From Bacillus sp. PAMC26568 (lineage in GTDB: Bacteria > Bacillota > Bacilli > Bacillales > Bacillaceae), in assembly GCF_014235785.1 (NCBI RefSeq), contig NZ_CP060137.1, forward strand, positions 2,914,001 to 2,978,000: DNA of 64,000 nucleotides, written 5' to 3'. Position numbers and translations under genes: made by a program. Shown here piece after piece: positions 26,845 to 37,204 of this stretch. The notes below the pieces were generated by a model. It did not search any database. It was not told the origin of the DNA and saw only the letters and a program-made list of their open reading frames with translations. Numbering within the stretch: the first letter of the stretch is position 1; every line of letters begins with the position of its first letter.

Positions 26845-27870
26845 TTATGGCACTTTTTTAATGAACAATAAGACAAGAAAGACAATGCTCATATAGCCAA
26901 ATAATGGATATAGAAATGATATCAGCGAGCTGTAGCCGATTTGACTCACAAAAAAGGCTCCGCTAAGCAGAAATAATATAATGTACATTCTCGGAATGGA
27001 TACCACTCTGACAAGATGACGCTCCAGACCGAATAAGTTTCCGATAACAGAAGTAAATACCTCACCATAAATCACCATAATAAATATTAGATAAAAGGAG
27101 ATAACAGACGTTTTCATGACCTCTGCCATCGGAATGTCGAATGACACGACATTCGGCAATGTCGTCAAGGCAAAATGACTGCTTAATAAGATAAAGGTAA
27201 GTGTTGCCCCTCCAACAATTCCGCCCCATTTTACAACCCTTTCATCTTCAACCTCCTGAGCGAGCGGAACGAGCACTGCTTCAGCCATTGCCAGATTAAA
27301 TGCAGCATAAGAGATGGCTGAAATCAGCCATTTGAATGATGGTCCACTTTCGTGCTGAAAAGCGGAGAATTTATGTACATCAAAAGAAGAAATAGCAATA
27401 AGCAAACTAAATATAATTAATAGGGGTACAACAACTATATTAACACTGAATAATCCTTTTGAACCGAACGACATAGCGATGATTGTCAGCACAATTGTAA
27501 CGATGACCCCCAGCTGCCTTGATAGTTGAAGCTGCTCTTCAAAAATAGCTCCGGCCCCTGAGAGCATAACTGATGTGACTCCAAATAAAACAACCAGCAT
27601 AAAGAAATTAATGACTGGCCCAAATGATTTTCCAAATAAAAAAAGATTTAAATCCTGATAGGAATTAGCACGGATTTTCTTAGAGATAATCATCATCTTC
27701 GCACCAAGATGAATAAAGAAGAATCCGCAAATTAAGATGCCGAGTATTCCATATATTCCATACTGAGTAAAAAACTCTACAATTTCCCGTCCAGTTGCAA
27801 AGCCCGCTCCAACAACCGTTCCGACATATACAGCTGCGATTTGAACAACCTGAAACCATTGATTCTTCAT
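26845..27870 (-). CDS. ykvI: YkvI-like membrane transporter
   Basis: A 341-residue protein with about ten membrane helices, starting MKNQWFQVVQIAAVYVGTVVGAGFATGREIVEFF. The GAGFATGREI motif is typical of the YkvI family, distant relatives of amino acid permeases. Length equals B. subtilis YkvI (about 343), and as there it lies next to clpE and near queC. Substrate unknown. Confidence 0.82.
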   Translation of the reverse strand: MKNQWFQVVQIAAVYVGTVVGAGFATGREIVEFFTQYGIYGILGILICGFFFIHLGAKMMIISKKIRANSYQDLNLFLFGKSFGPVINFFMLVVLFGVTSVMLSGAGAIFEEQLQLSRQLGVIVTIVLTIIAMSFGSKGLFSVNIVVVPLLIIFSLLIAISSFDVHKFSAFQHESGPSFKWLISAISYAAFNLAMAEAVLVPLAQEVEDERVVKWGGIVGGATLTFILLSSHFALTTLPNVVSFDIPMAEVMKTSVISFYLIFIMVIYGEVFTSVIGNLFGLERHLVRVVSIPRMYIILFLLSGAFFVSQIGYSSLISFLYPLFGYMSIVFLVLLFIKKVP

Positions 27871-27969
27871 CTTCTACCTCCATTACGATGAATACTGTAG
27901 CTACGACCTTTCTTTATATATATGAGACAAGTCCTTAAGAAAGAAGAAGTGGGTGCGATTTGTTTTGAA

Positions 27970-28107
27970 AAGCTCTTTTCGTAAAGTTTATTGCTTTTTG
28001 AGAAATGGTAAATACCTTTAGTGGATTGCAGAAGAAGGCACTTGACTCCTTCTGCAATCCACGGGTAAAATTTAAAACCAAAAACAACATTCAATGCGAA
28101 AACTGCC
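27970..28107 (-). repeat. Dispersed palindromic repeat, shortened copy 3
   Basis: Reverse complement of the element at 9152 and 18961: AAAGAGCTTTTCAAAAC-side is altered, but CGTAAAGTTTATTGCTTTT, AAATACCTTTAGTGGATTGCA, AAGGCACTTGACTCC, ACGGGTAAA, AACCAAAAACAACATTCAA and GCGAAAAC are shared. The central palindrome is reduced to TGCAGAAG...CTTCTGCA. Confidence 0.8.
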
Positions 28108-28230
28108 TTTAGAAAAGAGGAACTTCTTCTTTCAGCTCAGAATAGCAGATCCATTTTGAGCGAGCAGCAAAGGGTGAAGCTGGAGATAGAACGAATATAA
28201 TTTCATTTTGAAATTTTTTAAGCAAAATAC

Positions 28231-28336
28231 TTGAAAGTCAAAAAAGGTCAAACTATAATATGAATCAAGGTCATCCTAAGAGGTGATTTTTTAAAAGATT
28301 ATTTAGTCAAAGTTAGTCAAAGTCAATATATATAAT
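28231..28336 (+). promoter_or_regulatory. clpE promoter with two CtsR operators
   Basis: TTGAAA (28231-28236), 17 bp, TATAAT (28254-28259) forms a sigma-A promoter. CtsR boxes of the type RGTCAAANNNRGTCAAA occur at 28236-28252 (between -35 and -10) and at 28305-28321. A second TATAAT lies at 28331 just before the gene. CtsR should repress clpE until heat or protein stress. Confidence 0.9.
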
Positions 28337-28352
28337 CCAGGAGGTTTTCATT

Positions 28353-30428
28353 ATGCTATGTCAACATTGTCAAGCAAAGAAAGCATCTGTTCACTTAACA
28401 ATGCAAATTAACCAAGAGCGTCAGCAAGTGCTGCTCTGCTCAGACTGTTATGCTCAATATAGAAGCTCTGTCCCTAGCGGATCATTTGGAAATGTTTCAC
28501 CTTCTCATCCATTTCAACCGAATAGCCATGACGGCCAGACCGAAAAAACTCAAGGCAAAAACGGTCTTCTTGATCAATTAGGACGCAATCTGACAAGAGC
28601 AGCAAAAGCCGGCGTGATTGATCCAGTCATTGGCAGAGATGCAGAGGTCGAACGTTTAATTGAAATTTTAAACCGGAGAAATAAGAATAACCCGGTCTTG
28701 ATTGGTGAACCAGGTGTAGGTAAAACAGCTGTAGTTGAAGGGTTCGCTCTTAAAATCGCGGAAGGTCAAGTGCCAGCCAAGCTAAGAAACAAGGAAGTGT
28801 ATTTGCTTGATGTTGCTTCTCTTGTAGCAAATACAGGCATTCGCGGTCAATTTGAGGAAAGAATGAAGCAGCTGATTTCTGAGCTGCAGCAAAAGAAAAA
28901 TATCATCCTATTTATTGATGAAATCCATCTTCTCGTTGGAGCAGGTTCTGCTGAAGGATCAATGGATGCCGGCAATATTCTGAAGCCTGCTTTGGCACGG
29001 GGCGAATTACAGGTTGTCGGTGCAACTACATTAAAAGAGTACCGTCAAATTGAGAAAGATGCCGCCCTTGAGCGCAGATTTCAGCCTGTAATGGTATCTG
29101 AACCATCTCTTGAAAAGGCGATTGAAATCCTAAAGGGTATTCAAGATAAATATGAAAAGTACCATGAAGTAACTTATACAGAAGAAGCGATAAATGCAAC
29201 AGTTACTTTGTCTCACCGTTACATTCAGGACCGATATTTGCCGGATAAAGCAATTGATTTGCTTGATGAAGCTGGATCGAAAAAGAACCTTCTATCTGGG
29301 GGCGGAGCAGATATCAGCGGTCAATTAGAAGAACTTGCAAGGAAAAAAGCACAAGCTGCGAAAGAAGAAAATTACGAGCTTGCTGCCAAAATAAGAGATG
29401 AAGAGATGAAACTTGAGCAAATGCAATCCCCAGTAAAATCTGTAGTAGATCTTGCCGACATTCAGGCAATTATTGAAAAGAAAACGGGGATTCCAGTTGG
29501 TAAGCTTCAAGAAGACGAGCAGGCTCAAATGAAAAATCTCGAGAACAAATTATCAAGCAAAGTCATTGGTCAAGAAGATGCCGTTCGGAAAGTTGCAAAA
29601 GCCATTCGCCGCAGCCGTGCTGGCTTAAAATCAAAAGAACGTCCAATCGGATCATTCTTGTTTGTCGGTCCAACCGGAGTCGGTAAAACCGAACTGACAA
29701 AGACGCTTGCATCTGAAATGTTTGGTACAAGAGACTCCCTCATTCGTTTAGATATGAGCGAATACATGGAGAAACATTCGATTTCGAAGATTATCGGGTC
29801 GCCTCCTGGCTACGTCGGTCACGAGGAAGCAGGACAATTATCAGAAAAAGTCCGCCGCAACCCTTACAGTATCATATTGCTTGATGAAATCGAAAAAGCC
29901 CATCCAGATGTCCAGCATATGTTCCTTCAAGTAATGGAAGACGGCAGACTGACAGACAGCCAGGGCAGAACGGTCAGCTTTAAAGACACAGTCATTATCA
30001 TGACAAGCAACGCCGGCATCGGGCATAAAAAAGTCACTGTCGGATTCGGAGACAATGAAGCATTAAACGAAAGTTCACTGCTGGACTCCCTCGGATCATT
30101 CTTTAAGCCGGAGTTCCTGAACCGTTTTGACAGCATCATTGAGTTCAAATCACTTGAAAAACCGCATCTGCTTGAAATTGTTGAGATCATGCTTGATGAT
30201 TTAAAAGCGAATTTGCAAGAACAAAAATTAACGCTCAGCATCACAGATGAAGCGAAAGAAAAACTCGCTGAACTTGGGTTTCACCCTGCATTCGGAGCAC
30301 GCCCTCTCCGCAGAGTGATTCAAGAGAAATTAGAAGATTCAATTGCAGATATTCTGCTTGACGGCACTGAGATGACAGAAATAATTGTGAAGCTCGCTGA
30401 AGATGAAATTGTTGTAGAATCTAAATAA
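28353..30428 (+). CDS. clpE: ATP-dependent Clp protease ATPase subunit ClpE
   Basis: A 691-residue HSP100 protein. The N-terminal zinc finger (CQHCQAKKA... CSDC, residues 3-34) distinguishes ClpE from ClpC. Two AAA modules follow: Walker A GEPGVGKT (about 122) and GPTGVGKT (about 437). Between them is a UvrB/C-like coiled segment ([19 protein letters not shown]). ClpE unfolds proteins for ClpP and takes part in disaggregation and in turning over CtsR after heat shock. AGGAGG precedes the start. Two CtsR boxes upstream explain its regulation. Confidence 0.97.
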   Translation: MLCQHCQAKKASVHLTMQINQERQQVLLCSDCYAQYRSSVPSGSFGNVSPSHPFQPNSHDGQTEKTQGKNGLLDQLGRNLTRAAKAGVIDPVIGRDAEVERLIEILNRRNKNNPVLIGEPGVGKTAVVEGFALKIAEGQVPAKLRNKEVYLLDVASLVANTGIRGQFEERMKQLISELQQKKNIILFIDEIHLLVGAGSAEGSMDAGNILKPALARGELQVVGATTLKEYRQIEKDAALERRFQPVMVSEPSLEKAIEILKGIQDKYEKYHEVTYTEEAINATVTLSHRYIQDRYLPDKAIDLLDEAGSKKNLLSGGGADISGQLEELARKKAQAAKEENYELAAKIRDEEMKLEQMQSPVKSVVDLADIQAIIEKKTGIPVGKLQEDEQAQMKNLENKLSSKVIGQEDAVRKVAKAIRRSRAGLKSKERPIGSFLFVGPTGVGKTELTKTLASEMFGTRDSLIRLDMSEYMEKHSISKIIGSPPGYVGHEEAGQLSEKVRRNPYSIILLDEIEKAHPDVQHMFLQVMEDGRLTDSQGRTVSFKDTVIIMTSNAGIGHKKVTVGFGDNEALNESSLLDSLGSFFKPEFLNRFDSIIEFKSLEKPHLLEIVEIMLDDLKANLQEQKLTLSITDEAKEKLAELGFHPAFGARPLRRVIQEKLEDSIADILLDGTEMTEIIVKLAEDEIVVESK

Positions 30429-30436
30429 TATAGGAA

Positions 30437-30474
30437 AAGAGTGCAAAACTTATAAAAGTTTTGCACTCTTTTTT
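30437..30474. terminator. Terminator after clpE
   Basis: AAGAGTGCAAAACT pairs with AGTTTTGCACTCTT, followed by T6. It reaches into the end of the convergent VOC gene. Confidence 0.85.
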
Positions 30475-31106
30475 CTTTTTTTAACTACAATTGTATACGG
30501 GTATTCAGCATGGCGATATTCTAAATTCATTTCTCCTTCAACTTCAAGGACGATAGGATGAATCTCAGAACCGCGTGCTGTCGGATACCAATCCCTGCCC
30601 TCCTTTACCACAACCGCTGCCCCATTATTATCACCTACAAATGCAAAGGTGTCTGATTCAGCCAAAAACTGATCGTTCAAAAATGATAACTCTTTCTGCA
30701 TGTGATGGATATTTTCGCAAGGCAGACCAACCTCAATTACATCAAACCAGTCTAACAGATCAGCCGGTACATCCTTTCTTTCAAGCATCTCAAGAACATT
30801 GCCTTCCGGATCATGAAAATAAGCCTGCTTTCCCTTCCAAAACATGCTGACCTCTCCTTTTTCATTAGGCAGCAATGAACTTTCTATTTTTTCAAACATC
30901 AAATCAAAAAATCGTTCATTTGTTCTAAAACAAACGTGATAATAGGGCCGATTCTCACTTTTAATAAAGGTTAACCTGCTTTGTCCTGCCTTAACTGTAA
31001 AACTGCCGCTATCTTCTTCTTCCAGTTCCATCTTCAAAAAACGGATATAGAATGCTTTCATTTTCTCCAAATCGTTGCATTCAAGATATACATGCAGGAT
31101 TTTCAT
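30450..31106 (-). CDS. VOC (glyoxalase/bleomycin-resistance) family protein
   Basis: A 218-residue protein. The N-terminal VOC domain (about 1-110) begins MKILHVYLECNDLEKMKAFYIRFLKMEL and includes YFHDPEGNVLEMLER with the usual metal glutamate. The C-terminal half (DVIEVGLPCENIHHMQKELSFL...) looks like a second, degenerate VOC repeat. VOC enzymes act on small molecules with a divalent metal. Substrate unknown. It is convergent with clpE and shares its terminator region. Confidence 0.78.
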   Translation of the reverse strand: MKILHVYLECNDLEKMKAFYIRFLKMELEEEDSGSFTVKAGQSRLTFIKSENRPYYHVCFRTNERFFDLMFEKIESSLLPNEKGEVSMFWKGKQAYFHDPEGNVLEMLERKDVPADLLDWFDVIEVGLPCENIHHMQKELSFLNDQFLAESDTFAFVGDNNGAAVVVKEGRDWYPTARGSEIHPIVLEVEGEMNLEYRHAEYPYTIVVKKRKKSAKLL

Positions 31107-31234
31107 TTTTTTCCACCTCTCTCTGCTTTCTATTATAGAAAGACAAAGACAATTTGACTTCAGTCTTTATACTGAATACACCTCCCTCTTAATGACGAAA
31201 AAACCGCCAGCACATAGCTGACAGCATGTACTTT

Positions 31235-32929
31235 TTATAATTTCTGATCTTCTACATTCTCAAGCCACTCTCTAATATCACCTGTTACAGATTGTACACA
31301 TCCGTCTTCAAACGGTGAAATTAAGTTTGCTTCTTGAACCAGTTCTAAGAACGGCTTGCTGCCTCCCTGCTTACAAAGATGCAGATAATCTGCCCATGCC
31401 TCTTCTTTATTTTCATGCATTTTTTTCCAAAATTGCAAGGCGCAGATTTGTGCCAGCGTATAGTCAATATAATAAAAAGGAGAATTATAAATATGTCCCT
31501 GCCGCTGCCAGAAGCCGCCTTCCTCTAAAAACGAATTATCTTCATAGTTGCGATGAGGCAAGTATTTTTGTTCAATTTTCCTCCATGCCTGTTTGCGTTC
31601 TTTTGGAGTTGCGTCTGGATTTTCATAGATAAAGTGCTGAAATTCATCAACTGTTACCCCATAAGGCAAAAATAGAAGCGCTCCGCTTAAATGGCTGAAT
31701 TTATACTTTTCTGTATCTTCCTTAAAGAACCTTTCCATCCATGGCCATGTAAAAAACTCCATGCTCATCGAATGAATTTCACACGCTTCATGTGTCGGGA
31801 AGTGATACTCTGATAAATTGAAATGTCTGCTCATATACACTTGGAACGCATGTCCCGCTTCATGTGTCAGCACATCTATATCACCGCTTGTTCCGTTGAA
31901 ATTCGCAAAAATATACGGCGCTTTGTAATCTTCGATATATGTGCAATACCCGCCGCCGGCTTTCCCTTTTTGCGCAAGCAGATCCATCAGGTTTTTTTCA
32001 ATCATGAAATCAAAGAATTCATTTGTTTCAGGAGAAAGATCTTCGTACATCCTTTTCCCATTCTCAATAATCCACTCTGCATCCCCTTTAGGCGTTGCAT
32101 TACCTGATGTAAACTGGAGCTTTTCATCGGAAAAAGCAAGCGTATCAAGTCCTAAACGTTCTTGCTGACGCTCCCGTAATCTTGTTGCCATTGGTACGAT
32201 TGATTCCTTAATTTGATCACGGAAATTTTTCACCATGGCTGCATCAAAATCAATGCGCTGCATTCTTTCATAGCCCAGCTCCACAAAATTGGCATACCCT
32301 AATTTCTTTGCAATGCCAGTCCGCACTTTAACAAGCTTGTCAAAAATCTCATCAAACTTTTCTCCATTTTCGGCATAAAATCCGAAATAAGCATCTGATG
32401 CACGTTTTCTAATGTCGCGCTCTTTTGATTCAAGCAGGGGTTCAAGCTGTGCAAGCGTGTATTCTTTTCCGTCAAAATCAATTTTTGCAGAAGCAACAAG
32501 CTTTGTGTATTCAGTAACAAGTTTGTTTTCTTTCTGAAGATCCTCAAGCACTTCAGGAGAAAACGTTTTCAACTGAGCATCTGCAAGTGCGAACAGCTGC
32601 TTCCCATATTTCTCTTCCAATTCATTGCGGAATGCTGAGCTGACAAGCGCTTTGTAAAACTCTGTATCCAGCGCTTTAAAATGCGGCTCAAGTTCATCAA
32701 GATAATCTTGTTCTTCTTTATAAAATTCATCATTGGTATCAATCGTATGGCGAATTGAACAAAGATTGAAAGCTGTGGAAATATTTCCGCGAATGACATT
32801 CAGTTCATCAATAACAGCTTCCTGTTCTTCCAGGCTTTCAGCACTTTTGAATTTTTCCAGTGCCTCATAAAAAGATTCTTCTACATCTTCTTTAACAGGC
32901 CTAATGTATTTGTACTCTTGAAATTTCAT
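31235..32929 (-). CDS. M3 family oligoendopeptidase (PepF-like)
   Basis: A 564-residue zinc peptidase of the M3 family. The active site HEAGHAF is near residue 355, with the downstream glutamate in HSMSMEFFTWP. No signal peptide is visible, so it acts on short peptides in the cytoplasm. It is monocistronic and divergent from motA. A second M3-type fragment is seen at the right edge of the window. Confidence 0.92.
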   Translation of the reverse strand: MKFQEYKYIRPVKEDVEESFYEALEKFKSAESLEEQEAVIDELNVIRGNISTAFNLCSIRHTIDTNDEFYKEEQDYLDELEPHFKALDTEFYKALVSSAFRNELEEKYGKQLFALADAQLKTFSPEVLEDLQKENKLVTEYTKLVASAKIDFDGKEYTLAQLEPLLESKERDIRKRASDAYFGFYAENGEKFDEIFDKLVKVRTGIAKKLGYANFVELGYERMQRIDFDAAMVKNFRDQIKESIVPMATRLRERQQERLGLDTLAFSDEKLQFTSGNATPKGDAEWIIENGKRMYEDLSPETNEFFDFMIEKNLMDLLAQKGKAGGGYCTYIEDYKAPYIFANFNGTSGDIDVLTHEAGHAFQVYMSRHFNLSEYHFPTHEACEIHSMSMEFFTWPWMERFFKEDTEKYKFSHLSGALLFLPYGVTVDEFQHFIYENPDATPKERKQAWRKIEQKYLPHRNYEDNSFLEEGGFWQRQGHIYNSPFYYIDYTLAQICALQFWKKMHENKEEAWADYLHLCKQGGSKPFLELVQEANLISPFEDGCVQSVTGDIREWLENVEDQKL

Positions 32930-33023
32930 ATGTAGTTCCCCACTCTCCTATCAATTTAACCACTCCATCTTATTCGAGAAAAAAGTCTGGATTCCTTTCT
33001 GTTTGTTTTTTAAATCAAACTCT

Positions 33024-33049
33024 TAAAATATATGAAATCCTGACGATAT
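33024..33049 (+). promoter_or_regulatory. Sigma-D promoter of motAB
   Basis: TAAA at 33024-33027, a 15-bp spacer, and ACGATAT at 33043-33049 match the sigma-D (flagellar) consensus TAAA-N14-16-CCGATAT with one mismatch. motA starts 42 bp downstream. Confidence 0.75.
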
Positions 33050-33090
33050 AAGAAGTAACAAAAAGTAAGACAGAAAGATTTGGTGATAGA

Positions 33091-33882
33091 ATGGATAAAA
33101 CGTCACTTATTGGATTGATTCTAGGGTTGGTTGCTGTTGGTGTGGGTATGTTTATGAAGGGTGTCAGCCCCGCTGTTCTTTTAAATCCAGCTGCCTTGCT
33201 GATCATTATTGCCGGTACCATCGCTACTGTCGTTACAGCCTTTCCGACAAGCGAAATTAAAAGAGTGCCTAAACTTTTCGGCGTTATCTTTAAAGAACAA
33301 AAATCACACAGCATTCAAGAGCTGATCCCAATGTTTTCAGAATGGGCACAGGTTGCAAGAAAAGAAGGCCTGCTTGCTCTTGAAGCTAAAATATCAGAAG
33401 TGGATGATTCTTTTTTAAAAAATGGTCTAAGCATGGCAGTCGACGGGCAAAATGCTGAATTTATCCGTGATGTCATGACAGAAGAAATCGATGCAATGGA
33501 AGAGCGGCATATGGCCGGGGCATCTATTTTTTCACAGGCAGGCACATATGCTCCCACACTTGGGGTATTGGGCGCGGTAGTCGGGTTAATTGCGGCTCTT
33601 TCGCACATGGATAATACGGATGAACTAGGCAAAGCAATTGGAGCTGCTTTTGTCGCTACATTGATGGGTATTTTCACTGGTTACGTTCTTTGGCATCCAT
33701 TTGCCAACAAATTAAAGAGAAAATCAAAGCAAGAAGCGAAAGTAAAACACGTCATGATTGAAGGAGTGTTATCTGTCCTCGAAGGACAGGCTCCAAAAGC
33801 GATCGAACAAAAATTGGCCACCTATCTTCCTGCACACGAAAGAGAACAGCTTTTCGTGGAAGGAGAGAACATAAATGGCTAG
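33091..33882 (+). CDS. motA: Flagellar motor stator protein MotA
   Basis: A 263-residue proton-channel stator subunit, MotA/ExbB family. Four membrane helices: two at the N-terminus (about 3-20, 28-48) and two after the cytoplasmic loop (about 150-170, 182-202), with GTYAPTLGVLGAVVGLI in the third. The loop contains MEERHM...GASIFSQAG. It overlaps motB by eight bases. As in B. subtilis, motAB lies near clpE. Confidence 0.96.
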   Translation: MDKTSLIGLILGLVAVGVGMFMKGVSPAVLLNPAALLIIIAGTIATVVTAFPTSEIKRVPKLFGVIFKEQKSHSIQELIPMFSEWAQVARKEGLLALEAKISEVDDSFLKNGLSMAVDGQNAEFIRDVMTEEIDAMEERHMAGASIFSQAGTYAPTLGVLGAVVGLIAALSHMDNTDELGKAIGAAFVATLMGIFTGYVLWHPFANKLKRKSKQEAKVKHVMIEGVLSVLEGQAPKAIEQKLATYLPAHEREQLFVEGENING

Positions 33883-34630
33883 AAGGAAAAAAAGCAAGCA
33901 CGAGGAAGAGCATGTTGATGAATCGTGGCTCCTTCCTTACGCAGATTTATTAACACTATTGCTGGCACTATTCATCGTCTTGTTTGCCATGAGTTCTGTC
34001 GATGCTCAAAAGTTCCAGATGCTTGCACGAGCTTTTAACAGCACGTTTACTGGCGGCACCGGTGTACTAGAGTATCCGAGCCCTATTCCTGACGGGGATA
34101 TGGAACAGCTTGATCAAGAAAAAGAAAAGAACACTGACGATGAAAAACAAGAATCACTTGAACAAGAAAAATTAAAAGAAATCCAAGAAAAAGTGAATGC
34201 ATATATCGCGGCAAACAGTCTTGAAACGCAATTAAAAACAACGTTAACAGATGAAGGCCTGCTCATCACAATATTAAATGATATCTTTTTTGATTCCGGC
34301 AGTGCCTCTATTCGCAATAAAGATGAACAGCTCGCTAAGGAAATTTCTAACCTATTGGTTATGAATCCTCCGCGAAACATTATCGTAAGCGGCCATACTG
34401 ATAATGTGCCAATAAAAAATGCTGAATTTGAATCAAACTGGCATTTAAGCGTAATGCGTGCAGTCAATTTCATGAAACTTCTTCTTGAAAATAGGCAGCA
34501 TGATCCAAGATCCTTTAGTGCCAAAGGATTTGGGGAATACAATCCAGTCGCAAGCAATGATTCAAAAGAGGGTCAGCAGAAAAACCGCCGTGTAGAAATT
34601 CTGATTCTTCCAATTGAACGAAATGAATAA
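33875..34630 (+). CDS. motB: Flagellar motor stator protein MotB
   Basis: A 251-residue protein with one N-terminal membrane helix. The proton-accepting aspartate is in ESWLLPYADLLTLLLALFIVLFAMSS. A coiled, charged linker (about 70-110) and an OmpA-like peptidoglycan-binding domain (about 120-245, NIIVSGHTDNVPI...NRRVEILI) anchor the stator to the wall. It forms the stator with MotA, which it overlaps. Confidence 0.96.
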   Translation: MARRKKSKHEEEHVDESWLLPYADLLTLLLALFIVLFAMSSVDAQKFQMLARAFNSTFTGGTGVLEYPSPIPDGDMEQLDQEKEKNTDDEKQESLEQEKLKEIQEKVNAYIAANSLETQLKTTLTDEGLLITILNDIFFDSGSASIRNKDEQLAKEISNLLVMNPPRNIIVSGHTDNVPIKNAEFESNWHLSVMRAVNFMKLLLENRQHDPRSFSAKGFGEYNPVASNDSKEGQQKNRRVEILILPIERNE

Positions 34631-34657
34631 GAGCCTGAATCAAGGCTCTTTTTTTGC
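34628..34657 (+). terminator. Terminator of motAB
   Basis: AAGAGCC TGAATCA GGCTCTT followed by T7, overlapping the motB stop codon. Confidence 0.8.
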
Positions 34658-35071
34658 AGAACAAAAGAGCGGCGCCGAGGCATGCTCCGACAGAGGAGTT
34701 AGGGAGTTTAAGCTAGATATCAACTCGAAATTTTATATTCCTTCAGATGTAAAACAAGGATGGCGACTTTTTTCGTTGGTTTGGCAAAATGAAAAAACAA
34801 AAGATCCACTCAAAACTCTCAGTAAGAATTTCTTAAAGCAGGGCATAAATAATCTACTAGTTAAGTTGATATTCATGCTGCCCTTTTTTCTTCAGTGCAG
34901 CACTTTTTCTCCTCCACTCACCGCTTTACATAGCACAAGTCACTTGTTCTAAAACAATCTGTTATTTTATAATACCGCTAGAGACTTCATGCACTATCAT
35001 TCCTCATATTTATATACCAACATTTATCGAATAATTAGCGGTTAATCGACCATTTTATTATTTCCTGACAA
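34658..35071. other. 414-bp intergenic region, no feature recognised
   Basis: A 112-residue open frame across 34614-34952 has no Shine-Dalgarno, no family similarity and starts inside motB; I do not call it. No structured RNA or repeat found. Confidence 0.4.
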
Positions 35072-35106
35072 CAAAAAAACACTTCTATCTCAAATAGAAG
35101 TGTTCA
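35072..35106 (-). terminator. Terminator of mhqR
   Basis: AACACTTCTA and TAGAAGTGTT form the stem with T7 on the minus strand, overlapping the stop. Confidence 0.8.
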
Positions 35107-35553
35107 ATCCTGAAGATCTCTTGCATGATAGCCAACTTTTTTCATAAGTTCGATAACAGTCTGCTTTTCTTCTTCTGAAAGAATCCCGACAATTTCATCT
35201 AATCTCTCCTGATGAGATGGGAATATGGATTCAATCAATTGCTTTCCTTTGTCCGTAATTTGAGCAAAGGTTACACGGCGATCATTTTCACATGCTTTTC
35301 TGACAAGCAGCTCTTTCTGTTCTAGCTTGTCAACCACATATGTGATGCTCCCGCTTGCTAAAAGAATTTTTCCGCCGATTTGCTGAAGCGGCTGATCGCC
35401 TTTATGGTAAAGCAGCTCAAGAACAGCAAATTCTGTTGGATTTAATCCGAAGCTTCCAATATGTTTGTTTACTTGATCATTAATCGCACGATGTGCACGT
35501 GATAATACAATGAATAATTTTAATGATTGTTCGATTTGCTCTTTATCTTTCAT
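35104..35553 (-). CDS. mhqR: MarR-family regulator, probably MhqR
   Basis: A 149-residue winged helix protein from the ATG at 35553 (AAGGA nine bases upstream). The HTH region GDQPLQQIGGKILLASGSITYVVDKLEQKELLVRK and wing DRRVTFAQITDKGK are MarR type. MhqR of B. subtilis (145 residues) represses quinone-detoxification genes and lies between motB and kinD; the same order is seen here except for an inserted nucleotidase gene. An MhqR-like palindrome lies just upstream, suggesting autoregulation. Confidence 0.72.
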   Translation of the reverse strand: MKDKEQIEQSLKLFIVLSRAHRAINDQVNKHIGSFGLNPTEFAVLELLYHKGDQPLQQIGGKILLASGSITYVVDKLEQKELLVRKACENDRRVTFAQITDKGKQLIESIFPSHQERLDEIVGILSEEEKQTVIELMKKVGYHARDLQD

Positions 35554-35576
35554 TTTCATCAATCCTTCGATAACTA

Positions 35577-35598
35577 AATATCTTGAATTCTAAATATT
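35577..35598 (-). promoter_or_regulatory. Possible MhqR operator
   Basis: AATATCTTGAATTCTAAATATT is an imperfect palindrome centred on GAATTC, resembling the ATCTCGAATTCGAGAT core known for MhqR. It lies 24 bp upstream of the gene. Confidence 0.45.
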
Positions 35599-35644
35599 AA
35601 TCATACAAAAAAAGTGTAAAAAAGTCAATAATGTCAGAGAGAGG

Positions 35645-37204
35645 CTATGAACAAATAACCTTCCAATTATCGTTTACAGCAGCTTTTACCTCTTTTTTCT
35701 CCAGCATATAATTGGCAATTAACTCAGACATATCAATAGGTACTTCCTTTACAATATTTTTGCCTTTAAACATCGTATACTCTCCACCGCCAGATGCACG
35801 GTAATTATTCATGACAACCTCGTATTCTTTCTCCAAATCAAGGGGTTTTTGATCTTTTTTAAGCATGATCACCCGTTCTCCGATTGGTTTGGAGATGTCT
35901 AGAACGTACTCAATTCCCTCCCACATATCATAGTTATAATGCTGAGGCTTAGGGTCCTGGAATTTGGGATTCACCATAACTTCGCCATTTTCACCGCACA
36001 TAAAGTAAGAGGCTGAACGTTCAAGAGCAGCTTTAATATCATACCCAGTCAGGGAAAGGACTTTTAATGTATTCGGATAGATATAATTTGAAACAATGTC
36101 CCTCATTGTCAGATTTTCAGGAAAACCTCTTGATGAATTATTGAATAGGGCTGTGTTTGAAATATCCGCTCCTGATGCTTCCATCTGAACCCTATTAATG
36201 AACTCTATAAAAGCAGATTCCTTCATGCGGGCTGCAAGCGGTTCTTCAATTCTCATATTTCCTCTGATTCTTCCAATTGGATGATCAAGCCATTTTTGTG
36301 TTTCCTGTTCATATGGCTGAATAAGCTCATACATGCTGCTGTCAGTTTCGATTTCATTAGGGTACATAATTTCAGAGGATTTGTCCTGAATTGTAATTTG
36401 ATGTTGATTTATAGAAAACGTAATCTGGACTTTCCCTAAAGCAAGTCCGTTATACGATGGCTGAACAACAGTTACTCCATTTACAGTACCTGAAATCGTG
36501 CGATGCTGATGGCCTGTGAGCAATACATCAATGCCATTTATTCCATAGCATAGTTGATAGGCTTGATTTTCTCCTGTCAGTGCTTCTGTTGGTTCGCCTG
36601 TTACTAGATCACGCTCAAATCCGCCATGATAGGAAACAATGAATAGATCTGGTGCTTCGACGTTTCTTATGTACCCAGCCCACTTTTTGGCCGTTTCAAA
36701 CGCATCTTCGAATGACAGCTTTTCAATATGCTTGGGATCCTCCCAATTGGGTATGTAATGTGTCGTCACGCCTAGTATCGCTATTTTTATTTTACCCAGC
36801 TTTTTAATCAAATAAGGCTTCCCAAATAACGGCTCGCCATCTTCTAATATATTGGCAGAAAGCCATGGAAAATTTGATTGTAATGCAGCTTCTTTTAATA
36901 AGTCAATGCCATAATTGAACTCATGATTTCCAACCACTGCTGCATCATATCGAAGAGCATTCATTGCGAGAATGACCGGATTTTTCTGATCTGCTGCTTT
37001 TTTCGCATGATGATAGGTTAGCGGTGTTCCCTGAATGCAATCTCCGTTATCAATCAATAAAACATTCTCGGATTCTTTTCTCTCTTTCTTAATAATTGCG
37101 GAAATCTTTGCGAGTCCAAGGTTCTTCTGCTTATTTGTGCTGTAATCAAGCGGAAGAACATGACCATGTAGATCACTGGTCTGCAAGATTGTCAATCTCA
37201 CCAC
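35645..37204 (-). CDS. 5'-nucleotidase/UDP-sugar hydrolase family metallophosphoesterase
   Basis: About 519 residues. The N-terminal calcineurin-like domain has TSDLHGH (metal ligands), GDCIQGTPL, VGNHEFNYG and LTGHQH in order (about 5-250). The C-terminal 5_nucleotid_C domain (about 310-500) includes SNYIYPNTLKVLSLTGYDIK and NNYRASGGGEYTMF. No signal peptide, so it is cytoplasmic, in contrast to most relatives. It hydrolyses nucleotides or related phosphoesters. The start is unclear: GTGs at 37204 and 37201 and a TTG at 37195 compete; the longer ATG at 37246 lacks a ribosome site. Confidence 0.85.
   Translation of the reverse strand: MVRLTILQTSDLHGHVLPLDYSTNKQKNLGLAKISAIIKKERKESENVLLIDNGDCIQGTPLTYHHAKKAADQKNPVILAMNALRYDAAVVGNHEFNYGIDLLKEAALQSNFPWLSANILEDGEPLFGKPYLIKKLGKIKIAILGVTTHYIPNWEDPKHIEKLSFEDAFETAKKWAGYIRNVEAPDLFIVSYHGGFERDLVTGEPTEALTGENQAYQLCYGINGIDVLLTGHQHRTISGTVNGVTVVQPSYNGLALGKVQITFSINQHQITIQDKSSEIMYPNEIETDSSMYELIQPYEQETQKWLDHPIGRIRGNMRIEEPLAARMKESAFIEFINRVQMEASGADISNTALFNNSSRGFPENLTMRDIVSNYIYPNTLKVLSLTGYDIKAALERSASYFMCGENGEVMVNPKFQDPKPQHYNYDMWEGIEYVLDISKPIGERVIMLKKDQKPLDLEKEYEVVMNNYRASGGGEYTMFKGKNIVKEVPIDMSELIANYMLEKKEVKAAVNDNWKVICS

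Noticed and set aside
34614..34952. 112-codon frame after motB
   Set aside because: It starts inside motB and crosses its terminator, with no ribosome site or family resemblance.
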